From assembly GCA_025642075.2 (NCBI GenBank), contig JAODUO010001087.1, forward strand, positions 89,663-153,662: a stretch of 64,000 nucleotides of DNA. Direction: 5' to 3'. How positions within the stretch are numbered: the stretch's first letter is position 1; each line of letters starts with the position of its first letter. The stretch comes from Ridgeia piscesae (taxonomy: Eukaryota > Annelida > Polychaeta > Sabellida > Siboglinidae). Position numbers and translations under genes: made by a program. Positions 13,341 to 22,869 of this stretch are shown here, in pieces. The notes beneath the pieces are model-generated. The model did no database searches and was not told the DNA's origin. It saw only the letters and a program-made list of their open reading frames with translations.

Positions 13341-15479
13341 ACGGCATTGGTGAATGTAGAATCATGTATACCAATGCCTATGACATAGACACAAGTCTCA
13401 TTCATTCTTGTCATATACGTACTACGTAGTGTGTACTGTAGACTCTATGGACAGCAAGTGGTGTTGACAAGAGCCAGGTGCATTGATGCCGGAACATACA
13501 CATTAAATCACCTGGCTTTGGAAACATCTCAGATTGACAATTTGAGAGGAATATTTATATATTGAGAAGAACTGTTAACGTGCTTTTTCAGGTTTAATGT
13601 GGCATTTTTCTGCATTTTTACTGTCGTTACTATTGTAAAAAATAATTGTGCTACATCCCTAGAAAACTCAATCATGACTGTACCGTGGTTTTTATAGTTA
13701 CTTTTTGTGTTGTCTCGAAATCATATATACACCACACGCTGCTGTTATATCTATCAAGATACAGGTGTATTTATAATGCTCCCTATCAAACCAAAACAAG
13801 CTGACTTAGTCTACCCAGTCAGTGTATACAAAACAGCCACAAGAAATAACTTGGGGACACACGTTATTGCCTCTCCCTGCACAGAAAAGTTTCTACGGGA
13901 AGGTATTCACAGAAAGGAGCTAACATGCCAGAATTGGTGGCACATTATTCACCATCCCTGAAGCCGGAAGTGAAATGATTGACTGACCCACGGGGGGACT
14001 GGGAAGGTTCCAGAGGGAACAATAATTTCTTGCATGCAGCAAACGTAGAATGGAGATGGTATCACAATGTAGAACTGTACAGACGCAGGCTTATCTTGTT
14101 GATATTAATTTGCTGGTCATGTTGTCAGATCTTAATGAAAATCAATGTTTATGTAAATTGTGTGGAATGGCACGTGGCTGCTCTCTGTTGTACATACTGT
14201 CAAGTCTGTTCAGTGTTATATGTTATTATTATTATTGCCTATTTGTCAGTTGTAGCAGATGTCGTTCGTTAGTGCTAGTCGTATTACATGTGCATCGATG
14301 GTATGCATGCTGTCTTCAGTTGTTTATCAATGGTCTGATCATGTGATAAGTTCAGTGTAGGAAATGCAGGCACTTTGCGAACAATCACTCTCAATTGTGC
14401 ACATTAGAGCGACAAAACCTTTGGTGAGCAGTAGTTAAGCCTTGTTCTATCTCAGGCGTTCACGTATATATTTGAGTGGTCTCACAAACACTGTTTTGTT
14501 TTGTTCAGCTGATTACATATTGTTTCACATTCCCAGTGCTTTGGTTCGTTAATTATTGTATTAGACAGCAACTTGTGTCTATTCAATTTTTTAAAGTTAA
14601 ATTCGTATAAAAGTGGTTGACTTCCTTTAACCGACAATGCCATCCTATGTACCAAACAGCAACAAATCACGATGATAACTATGCTGTTTACATTTATTGA
14701 CTTTTGTTTTCTGCCCACCCAACATTCTACAGAACATTGATGTGGCTTTAGGGTGAAGGGGGTAAATAAGTTTGTATACTTGGGAGGTCAGTTAAAATGG
14801 AATTGCAACTGAAACACCTATTCTGGTATCGGTGTTAAATGGAAAACTTTGAATTGGTGAAAAGGTGTAATTTTCACATTATAACCTTTGAAGTACATAA
14901 TGTTATTTCTTTAATTTTATTTAAGACTTCCGAAATAGATGTTAATTACTGGCACGGAATATGTTTATGGTTTCATGTACTGTGATTAGTGTGGCATTAA
15001 TAATTGAAATTGGCATTTTTTTATGGAATTGGTCTTCTAATGGCTACAGTGTAATATTCGGCCTTATGCTAAGTTGCCGTAGCAACAATGTCAGCCAACA
15101 AGTGTTTACATTTAAAGGTACAGCTTGTGTTGTTGTGTACATATTTGTTTTGTGTATGTGAAATGACCCTATAATTGCCTTGGGTTTACATATAGTCTGC
15201 CATCGGCTAGCACACTTGTTTACCGTCCAGCCCATGTGACATTTATATGTAATCACCAGCATCGGATCATAGTTTGTTTATATATCTTGCAAGTACAACA
15301 TAATTTGTTTTCTCAGATGAATCTGCACAAATTGTGGCTTCAAAATACGTTTGTTAGTGGGATACTGTTTATGTGAAGCACATAGAATATAGGTTTTTAT
15401 AAATATTCTGCCTGGAATATTCATGTTATATAATAAAGAATAAATATGTCACACCAATGAATTCTTCTTTGGTTCAGCA
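13341..15479. other. no gene recognised
   Basis: AT-rich sequence with short unsupported open frames. Around 14755-14800 the plus strand can encode VNKFVYLGGQ, which resembles the segment after the catalytic core of non-LTR reverse transcriptases, but the match is too short for a confident call. Nothing else is recognisable. Confidence 0.4.
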
Positions 15480-15835
15480 TTTGTGAGACGTAGATATGTA
15501 GATGCCTGGATGATCCCACAATGCACTGCTTTGTCTACAGTTCCTCTCACTGCTCTTATAACGCCATCTTCCAACCAGTTACTGATGTCTTGCTCCCATT
15601 TTCTCCATTTTCTTCCCTTACCTCTATTTCCCTCGACTGCTTTCTCAGATTGTTTCCTATCAGTTGTCCTATGTTGTGGCCAAAATACCTGGTTTTAGTC
15701 CTTTGTGTTCACTAATTGGCAGTTCTTCATACTTAATTATTAAGGATCTGTGCAATTGTTGTTTTTGTTACCCATGATACTTTTACGAATTTTCTGTAAT
15801 ATTTCATCTCATGCCAGTAATGTGGTGTGTGCATA
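15480..15835 (-). pseudogene. non-LTR (RTE/jockey-like) reverse transcriptase C-terminal remnant
   Basis: Read on the minus strand with frameshifts, the segment gives a RYYRKFVKVSWVTKTTIAQI-like stretch, then a QVFWPQHR stretch, then a basic GNRGKGRKWRKWEQDISNWL stretch. This order (RM+RISW, GHI+R, GKRGRGR+RW+DDI+W) is the usual C-terminus of RTE/jockey-type proteins. It is broken and incomplete and lies directly against the 3' end of the CR1-like element. Confidence 0.5.
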
Positions 15836-15937
15836 GCCACTTAGGTGATTTTAACAAGATTGCCACCTAGAGATTCAACTCTAGATGGCAGGTGGACTAG
15901 GAAGCCATTTGGCTTATCGAGAGTCCAACCTATCTAT

Positions 15938-16845
15938 CTAAGTATACCCCGCCCGTCTTAGGTATATGTCGATTTTATTTTTAAATATATTAACACTGCT
16001 AGCACCTACACAATCAGCTGATAATCTGTTCCATTCGTTTACTGTTCTTTGTGAAAATGAAAATGTTCTAATATCTAGTATACACTGCTTCTTTGCTAAT
16101 GTAACTCCATGTCCTCTAGTCCTCTCTTCCTTGACTGTGAAAAAAAAAATTCTGTCAATATTTTCATATCCATTCAATATTTTAAACACCTCAATCTGAT
16201 CTCCTCTCAATCTTCTGGTTTCTAGTGTTGTTAAACCACATTCTTTTAGATGCATTTCATAACTAATATTCCTGAGTTTTGGTATCATTTTGGTTGCTCT
16301 CTTTGTACTCTTTCTAGTATTTCAATATCCTTCTTGCGATATGGCCTCCATGCTTGTATACAATATTCTAAGTGAGGCCTAACTATTGTTTTATACAGCG
16401 GTATTATTATTTCTTTTTCTTGTACACTATATTTCGCCTAATTAGTCCAAGAATTTGGTTTCCCTTCGCTGCTGCAATTCCACACTGCTCTGATACTTTC
16501 ATGTCAGCACTAATAGTTAACCCTAAGTCCTTTTCCTTTAAGGTAGTATTTAGTACAGTACCACCCATTGTATATTGTGTGAAGGCACTTACACTTTCCA
16601 AAATTAAACAGCATTTGCCACTTCTCAGACCATTCTATCAATTTATTAAGATCATCTTGTAAATGCTGTCTATCTGCATCACATTTAATTTTCCTAAACA
16701 CTTTTGTGTCGTCCGCAAACTTCAACACCTTGCTTGTTATGTCATCATCCAAATCATTGATATATATCAAGAATAAAATAGGTCCCAGTACTGATCCCTG
16801 CATACTCCACTCAAAACCGCTTTCCAGTTTGAAACCTCCCATCAA
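15938..16845 (-). pseudogene. CR1-like ORF2 C-terminal pieces (FADD box to C-terminus)
   Basis: Three frames continue the broken ORF2. 16510-16845 holds GSVLGPILFLIYINDLDD and KFADDTKVF, the catalytic Asp pair, then KWQMLFNFGKCK. 16407-16601 holds KEKDLGLTISADMKVSEQC and [14 protein letters not shown]. 15938-16288 holds [31 protein letters not shown] and NEWNRLSADCVGASSVNIFK at the end. A gap in recognisable sequence near 16300-16400 and single-base shifts between the pieces show that this ORF2 is not translated as a whole. Confidence 0.8.
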
Positions 16846-18382
16846 CTACTACTCTTTGTCTTCTATCAATAAGCCATTTTTCTATCCAGTTGATCATTCC
16901 ATTTCCTATGTCATGGGCCTTTAGTTTAAGTAGTAGTCTTTGGTGTGGCACTTTGTCAAAGGCTTTTTTTAAATCTAAGTAGATTATATCTACTGGTGAT
17001 CCCTCATCTACCCATTTTGTGACATCTTCCAAAAAACATAACATATTTGTTAAGCATGACCTCGCTTTTAAAAACCCATGTTGAGATGGGTTTATCAATT
17101 TATTTTTAACAAGAAAATCAACCAGGTGATCTTTAATTAGTCTTTCTAATAGTTTGCAAATCACCGAGGTTAAACTCACTGGTCTATAGTTCTCTGACTT
17201 GTTTCTCGAACCTTTTTTAAATAATGGTATAATGTTTGCTTCTTTCCATTCTAACGGAACTATTCCCTCCTCTAATGACAAATTGAACACTGTTGCAAGC
17301 GGTATGCTGATTTGTTCTACAATTTCCAATAATATACTAATATCTTCCCTGGTAAACACCGAACTAAAGTACTCATTTAGGTTTTCTGCCATTAAGAATC
17401 CCTCTGTTATTATGTTTCCATCACTACCTTCTAGAGGACCGACCTTATCCTGAACTTTCTGTTTACTTCGAACATATGCATAAAAACTCTTGCTGTCATG
17501 TTTTATATTAAAAGCTATTTTTTGTTCGTAGCTTCTCTTTGAATTTCTAATTTCAGCTGTAGCTTGATTAAGTGCTTCTTTATAAATGCTATAGTCTTCT
17601 TCACTTCCGGTATGTCTATATGTCTTCCACATCATTTGCTTGTACTTGATTTTTCTAATGGCTTCCTTCGATAAGTGTTTCTTCTTTGACCGTTTCCCCT
17701 GTTTTTTCAAGGGGACAAATTTGTCAACGACGCAGTCAATTTCACTCTTTAAAATATTCCAGCATTCTGTTGCTGTCTTATTCTTCAGTGTGTTATTCCA
17801 GTCTATCTTTGCTAAATATTCCCTCATGTCCTTATATCTTCCTTTGTGAAATTTTTTCCTGTACCTTGTTTTTCTATTCCGTTTTCCCTTTACTTTGATG
17901 ATAAAATGTATCTGGTTGTGATCACTACACCCCAGTGGCTCAAATATCTTGACATTATCAACAAATTCCTTCTGTGAGCTCAATACTATGTCTAACACGT
18001 TCTCGCCCCTGGTTGCTTCTAACACATGTTGAGAAAGGAAACTATATTGTACTAAATTTAACAACTCTTGATCCTCTCTCCCGGTACTCTGTAGAGATGT
18101 CCACTGTATATGCCCATGGTTAAAATCCCCCATAATAATACAGTCCCGTTTACTCACTTCTTTGATAGCGTTATGTATTTTTTCATTCTCTTCCATGCTT
18201 ATGTTTGGACTCCGATACACTAACCCAACAGTTAATGATGAGTTTCCTGTAACTATGTTACACCAGACAGCTTCTTCACATTCTGCTTCTTTTTCTAATT
18301 TTATTTCATAAGCTTGGATGGATTCTTCAATATATAAAATAACTCCACCTCCCCTTCTTCCTAATCTATCTTTCCTAAACAT
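16811..18382 (-). pseudogene. CR1-like ORF2: APE endonuclease and reverse transcriptase
   Basis: This 523-codon frame is the main body of the element's ORF2. Endonuclease motifs include GGGVILYIEE, VGLVYRSPN, the MGDFNHGHI block with catalytic Asp, and LGCSDHNQI with the Asp-His pair. Reverse transcriptase follows: WKEANIIPLFKKGSRNKSENYRPVSLTS is visible in parts, and then YLDLKKAFDKVPH with the first catalytic Asp. Between TREDISIL and LEIVEQIS roughly 60 residues usual in this family (the region with the SPGxDGI motif) are missing, which suggests an internal deletion. The frame stops before the FADD box, which continues in another frame at 16510-16845. Confidence 0.85.
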
Positions 18383-18673
18383 TACATACCCTGTCGTTCC
18401 TAATTCGGCATCTGATATATCGGGTGTGGCCCAAGATTCATATTATGTGAGGGTCAATATCTTCTACCATAATGTTTAGTTCATTTCTTTTGTTTACTAT
18501 GCTCCTTGCATTTAAACAAACACATTTATAACCAAATTCCGTAGGGCTTTCCAGGCTGTTCTTTGCTGATGTCTTTTTGCTATCTTTATCTATGCCTCTA
18601 GTATTTGGCTTCTCTGTGTATCCCCCCTGCGAAACTAGTTTAAAAAGTTGCAACCTGTTCCATTGTCCATCGA

Positions 18674-19210
18674 TCAAAGAAGGTTCTCGGAGAACACTGC
18701 TGCGCCCTTTCCGCTTAGATGGAGGCCATCTCTCATAAACATGTCTTCTTTCCCAACAAAATATACCCACAAATCTACAAATCCAACTCCTTCTTCTTCA
18801 CACATCTGCTCTAATAGTGCGTTAATTGCCATCCTCTTGCAGTTTCTAAATGTTGTTCCCCTTCCCCTCATCACTGGCAATATTCCTGAGAGTATGATCT
18901 GTTCAACTCTCGTCTTCTTCAGTGTCTCTACCAACTCTCTGTATCTCTTTACTATCCTGGTTGTTCCATCCCTGTCTGCATTGTTCGTCCCTACATGTAC
19001 TAATATAGACCCCCCTTGGCCATGCCCCAATACGTTCTCTAGACGTTCAGTCACATGCTCTATCCTAGCCCCCGGAAGACAAACAACAACGTCTTCTCCT
19101 TTGCTTAATGTCCTGTCTGTCTTTCGCAAAATGGATTCTCCCATAAATACCCTTTCTGTTCTCAATGCCCCCTCGATCACTGCTTCAGAGTAGCTCCTCC
19201 GTTTTTGCAT
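18674..19210 (-). CDS. CR1-like ORF1: SGNH/GDSL esterase-like protein
   Basis: An open frame of about 178 residues upstream of the endonuclease/reverse transcriptase frame of the same element. Esterase-type blocks are visible: a MGESILRKTD segment at the position of the GDS block, LVHVGTNNADRDG as the GxN block, and DGLHLSGKGAAVFSENL near the C-terminus with the Asp-x-x-His pair of the catalytic triad. CR1 elements commonly carry such an esterase in ORF1; its role in transposition is not settled. The start is uncertain because the frame may begin further upstream. It overlaps the next frame by about 100 nt, where the element reads through toward the endonuclease. Confidence 0.7.
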   Translation of the reverse strand: MQKRRSYSEAVIEGALRTERVFMGESILRKTDRTLSKGEDVVVCLPGARIEHVTERLENVLGHGQGGSILVHVGTNNADRDGTTRIVKRYRELVETLKKTRVEQIILSGILPVMRGRGTTFRNCKRMAINALLEQMCEEEGVGFVDLWVYFVGKEDMFMRDGLHLSGKGAAVFSENLL

Positions 19211-19376
19211 CTCCCTGGTTGCTGACTTTTCCCCTGCCGCTTTCTCTGTTGTTCATTTCTTTCCGGTCTCTTTTCTTCCTGTCATCGTCCTTGTTATTGA
19301 CTTCCGTTTGGTCACATCACCTCTCATTTCCTTTCTTCCATTCGTCTTTCCTCCTGTCGCATCTACTTCTCTGATG

Positions 19377-19662
19377 TGTGCATTGCCAGTTGGGTGATGT
19401 GTGCATAGCCAGTTGGGCGATGTGTGCATTGCCATTTGGGCGATGTGTGCATTGCCAGTTGGGCGATGTGTGCATTGCCAGTTGGGCGATGTGTGCATTG
19501 CCAGTTGGGCGATGTGTGCGTTGCCAGTTGGGCGATGTGTGCGTTGCCAGTTGGGCGATGTGTGCGTTGCCAGTTGGGCGATGTGTGCTGCCAGTTGGGC
19601 GATGTGTGCGTTACCAGTTGGGCGATGTGCATATTACCAGTTAGGCGATGGGTGCATTATTC
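19377..19662. repeat. 23-bp minisatellite, about 12 units
   Basis: Tandem array of GCCAGTTGGGCGATGTGTGC followed by ATT (or GTT), with one shortened unit near 19585 and diverged units at the end. Frames through it encode repeated GDVCIASWAM-like or HTSPNWQ-like peptides and are artefacts. The array starts about 150 bp upstream of the CR1-like ORF1, so it may derive from the 5' end of that element or have expanded beside it. Confidence 0.92.
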
Positions 19663-20027
19663 AATGTTATTGAACAAAATAAGATATACTGAAATGCCGT
19701 CTAGGAAGATTACACAAGAAGGCTACATTGCTTTGGGACATCCAGTTTGTAACCGCCTCAGCATGTCCATCCTCACGCAAGCCAGGGATGTGCCCATGCA
19801 AAACTAGCCCTTGCTGGTTCCGTAGGCGAAGTGCCGAAGTAAGCCGAGTCAACGTAAGTATTGACTGCCTGTCGCACCTGTGTCAGACGTGAGAATAGTG
19901 CCAATACCCGCCCTAATGTTAAAACAGATATAGGATTGGTGTGAATCCTAATATAATGACCTGCATGTATCCTAGACATTGCATCACAGTAAAGTATTTG
20001 TATATTATGATCACCTGACCTGTGGGT

Positions 20028-20168
20028 GTGGATGGGAACGGTGAGCGTCTGCGTGTCCGAGTCGTAGCACAGCTGCAGCCGGACGCTGTCTTCGGACGTA
20101 ATGGCGCGCGCTATAGTGCCAGCTGGTACATGACGGCGACGGCGACGGCGCCGGCGTCGAAGTGACAC
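20028..20168 (-). CDS. possible orphan exon with C2-domain-like start
   Basis: On the minus strand a GC-rich stretch encodes AITSEDSVRLQLCYDSDTQT followed by LTVPIHTH and ends at a good donor (CACAG, then GTCAGG at about 20027). The pattern VRLQLxYDxxTQTLTVxI resembles the first two beta strands of a C2 domain. No flanking exon that would complete such a domain was found, and an alternative frame upstream (20170-20325) encodes an unrelated stretch. It may be one exon of an unseen gene or a chance frame in GC-rich DNA. Confidence 0.22.
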
Positions 20169-20424
20169 GGAAAGACGGCCGGGTAACTACGACAGCGCAT
20201 CGACGTCGTGCAACATGGTGATGTTGAGCCACACAGTTGAGGTCGATGCCGGGTCTGACATCGACGAAGCGGCCGATGGACACCTGCAACTTATACGGGC
20301 TCTTTCGTATAGTAAATGACCACAATGGAAATAAGTGCGTGCACTTTTGGTGTTATCCGAATATTTAAATGTACCTTGTATTTATATATTATGCATGTGT
20401 GTACAATGTTTTACATTTTATATT

Positions 20425-20437
20425 CAATCTATCAATT

Positions 20438-20481
<44 letters not shown>
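20425..20481. repeat. (AATC)n microsatellite
   Basis: About thirteen copies of the tetranucleotide CAAT/ATCA, slightly imperfect at the 5' side. No gene crosses it. Confidence 0.95.
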
Positions 20482-20482
<1 letters not shown>

Positions 20483-20899
20483 GTACATCACGTTCTGTGA
20501 GCGTCTTGCCGCCGCCCGACAGCGGCGCGAAGAGCTGCAGTAGAAGCAGCTAGGAGCGTCGCCGCCATCGTCGAGCAGACGACATTTAGCAACGATCGGT
20601 TGACTAGGCACTGCATCGTTGACAGTGGCCTGGTCGTCGTTGCAATGAATCCGGCTTAACTCACCAAGTCGCCTGGCTACCTGCCCGATTAACGTTTGGT
20701 TCGGTGCAGTTTGGGAGTCTTCAATAGCCGCGCTAATGCCTATTATAATCTATAATTAGCCTTCCCCTATGTTGACTACACGACAGCTCGACACAAATGG
20801 TACGCCACTTCTTTGTTTTTCAGTTTTATTATTTTACTAAATGTTACAACGAATGTCGAAAAACGAACCGTCAGCACTCAACCAGTCTTTCAAGGGATT

Positions 20900-21562
20900 A
20901 CGCTTTGCTTTGCTGGCAAACCATGCAAACGGCACAATCCCTCTGCATTTGCGTAAGTTCGTCATCTAAGAAGGAAACCCTGGCTTTCAATTCGTCTTCT
21001 GTTTCCTTCCAGGTATCACGTGGATCTTTCCTCATTTCTTCTTTTAACTTGGTTTGATAATAATGGCGCTGCGATGAAAGGACAGAACGGAGTTTAGACT
21101 TTAGACAATTGTTTCTAAGGCTTCATAGTCGTCTTTCTTGGCTTCCTGCCGATGTTTTTGAAGGTGTTTCCACAGTTCGATGCGGCCCCGCTGCCTCCGT
21201 AGTTCCTGTCCTCCTCGTTGTGATGTGTTTGTGCGAGCGGACAGTCTATCTCTGCTTTCAAGTTCTTTTTTCAAAGTCAAATTACCTGCCTTTTGTTTGT
21301 TGAAATCAACGAGCATGGACTCGTACATAAATCTTGTGATTCCTTCACTCGCCTCGGTCTTGCTTGAGAATGTTTCCTTCAGTAAAGATGATGTTCTTGG
21401 CTGTTTCGTTGGTTTGCGAGGTGTCGAGGAGGGAGATGATATTAGCGCGATCAGTGGGAAAGGCTCCGACATGTAGACCGAGAGGACCTCTGCGTCTCTT
21501 TTATGTTTCACCAACTTTTGTCTCTTTTCTTTCACATCTACAAAAAACATAAACATGAACAA
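20900..21562 (-). pseudogene. unrecognised coiled-coil-like coding remnant
   Basis: The minus strand has an open frame at 21562-21101 rich in Lys, Arg and Glu (KKELESRDRL, RRQRGRIELWKHLQKHRQEA). After an in-frame stop near 21100 the reading continues in another frame to about 20900 with KLKEEMRKDPRDTWKETEDE and LDDELTQMQRDCAVCMVCQQ. Residue composition stays protein-like across the break, so I infer one coding sequence of at least 210 residues damaged by a small indel. It ends with a Cys-x-x-Cys-x-x-x-Cys-like cluster. I do not recognise the family. It sits next to the gypsy gag remnant on the same strand, but no integrase or protease motif links them. Confidence 0.35.
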
Positions 21563-21621
21563 ATTTAATAAGTCATCAAGTTGGTTTGATTTCTAGGGGG
21601 TTTTCTATTCATATATGCGAC

Positions 21622-22467
21622 TAGATGCAACTCTTTCCCCGTGCTGGACATCTTTTTGGAGGGTGCTGTCTTCCACATCTCCCTCATTTCATGCTCTCTG
21701 TTTTCTTGTGCTAGTACATTGCACTGGCAGATTTTGGTTTATGCTTGACTCGTGACTTGGAATCCACTTCATACACTACTTTCGTCGACTCAACCGGACC
21801 TTTCTTCATGGTTTGCACCTCTTTTCTGGTTACCTCTGAAGATTTACATATATCCAAAGCTCTCTTGAGAGTTAGCTTCACTTCCCTCAGCAAACGTTCC
21901 TGAATGCATTTGTCTTTCATGGAAAACACAATCTTATCCCTGATCATGTTTTCGTGCTCTTTAAATTCGCACACATTAGCAAGTGTGTGTAGTTCCGTTG
22001 TGTAGTCGTCGAAGTGTTGTTCCTCCGCACTCTCATAAATCTAGAATCGATATCTCGCAAATACGACGCGCTTTTCCCCAACAAATTCAAGTTCAAATCG
22101 TTTGACAACGTCAGCGTAAACATCTGATCTCAAGATGTTACGATTGTCATTGGCTTGAGCGGCATTATTCTGAGCAGGTTGGGGGTTACTTTGTTGGTTG
22201 TCATCATCAGGTACACACACATTGTTCGGGGGATCATTCGGCGAATCATCCCATTTGAAATGGTTGTATCGCTCCAACGCATCCGTGCCAATAGCGCTGA
22301 GCCAATAGCGCTGAGCAAGATGGCGATCTTCGTGCGATTAAGTTTCGAGTCCGCTTCGATTGCGAACATATACAACTCGAACAGTTGATACCATCGCCTC
22401 CATTTTTTCCGGCTACATTACGTTGAAGGCTCAAGTATTCCGGGGGCTTTAGACGAGCTTCCATCAT
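21622..22467 (-). pseudogene. Ty3/gypsy-type retrotransposon gag remnant
   Basis: On the minus strand, frames that shift several times spell a gag-like protein: MEARLKPPEYLSLQ at the start, an LFELYMFAIEADSKLNRTKI-like stretch, VVKRFELEFVGEKRVVFARY, then CEFKEHENMIRDKIVFSM and KCIQERLLREVKLTLKRALD, and finally a knuckle reading CGRQHPPKRCPARGKSC. Gypsy gag proteins have these elements in this order, ending in a CCHC knuckle with the CPAxGK pattern. Stops after SASAMY and between frames show it is inactive. I found no protease, reverse transcriptase, integrase or long terminal repeat nearby, so this is an isolated gag fragment or an internally deleted element. Confidence 0.75.
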
Positions 22468-22664
22468 CGACTTATGTTCGCTAAATCCAGCATCTTGGCA
22501 TCATGTTATAGTCAACGACTTGATACAGCCATGTGCTACATTGCTAAGGGGCGAATCCCGATCTTTATTCTGATTGGATGATTATTACAAACATTAGATA
22601 ATGGTGCGCCGTGCATGTCAAACTAAACAGTTAAATGTATAATCTGTAACAGTAATGGCTATGT

Positions 22665-22850
22665 TTCATGCAGATGACAGCAGTCGGTGTCGTATGAACA
22701 TCACTGATCCAAGTACAGAACCCTGCGGTACACCTTGGTAGGTGCGGATTGCGTTCGAAGAAGATGAACCGATCGTCACACACTTAGATCAGTTCCGGTC
22801 AAGATCTAATCCAGTCGAGTGACATGCCGCCGATGTTGACTCGTGAGACA
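22665..22850 (-). pseudogene. non-LTR reverse transcriptase fragment
   Basis: Around 22735-22700 the minus strand encodes VPQGSVLGSVMF, the reverse transcriptase motif just before the catalytic YADD box, and upstream in a shifted frame the segment SRVNIGGMSLDWIRS with a later RF, as in the region between motifs A and B. The rest of the protein is not visible. It is a short dead fragment beside the gag remnant. Confidence 0.5.
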
Positions 22851-22869
22851 ATTTAGAGAGTTCCATAAT

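Larger units (their letters stand above)
15840..19235 (-). mobile_element. CR1-like non-LTR retrotransposon, nearly full length, inactivated
   Basis: Minus-strand element whose parts lie in the expected order: an ORF1 with an SGNH/GDSL-like esterase (about 19210-18674), an APE-type endonuclease N-terminus (CLNARSIVNKRNEL near 18540-18500), the endonuclease body and reverse transcriptase (18382-16811), the catalytic block with FADD (about 16720), and a C-terminus with NEWNRLSADCVGASS (about 16000) that ends near 15938. Frameshifts or stops interrupt it near 18435, 16820, 16600 and 16300. The 3' end is close to 15840. It is probably immobile now but recent enough for all domains to be readable. 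Confidence 0.9.

Noticed and set aside
13707..14346. Frames of 84-98 codons after ARNT
   Set aside because: Overlapping frames in AT-rich 3' sequence without motifs.
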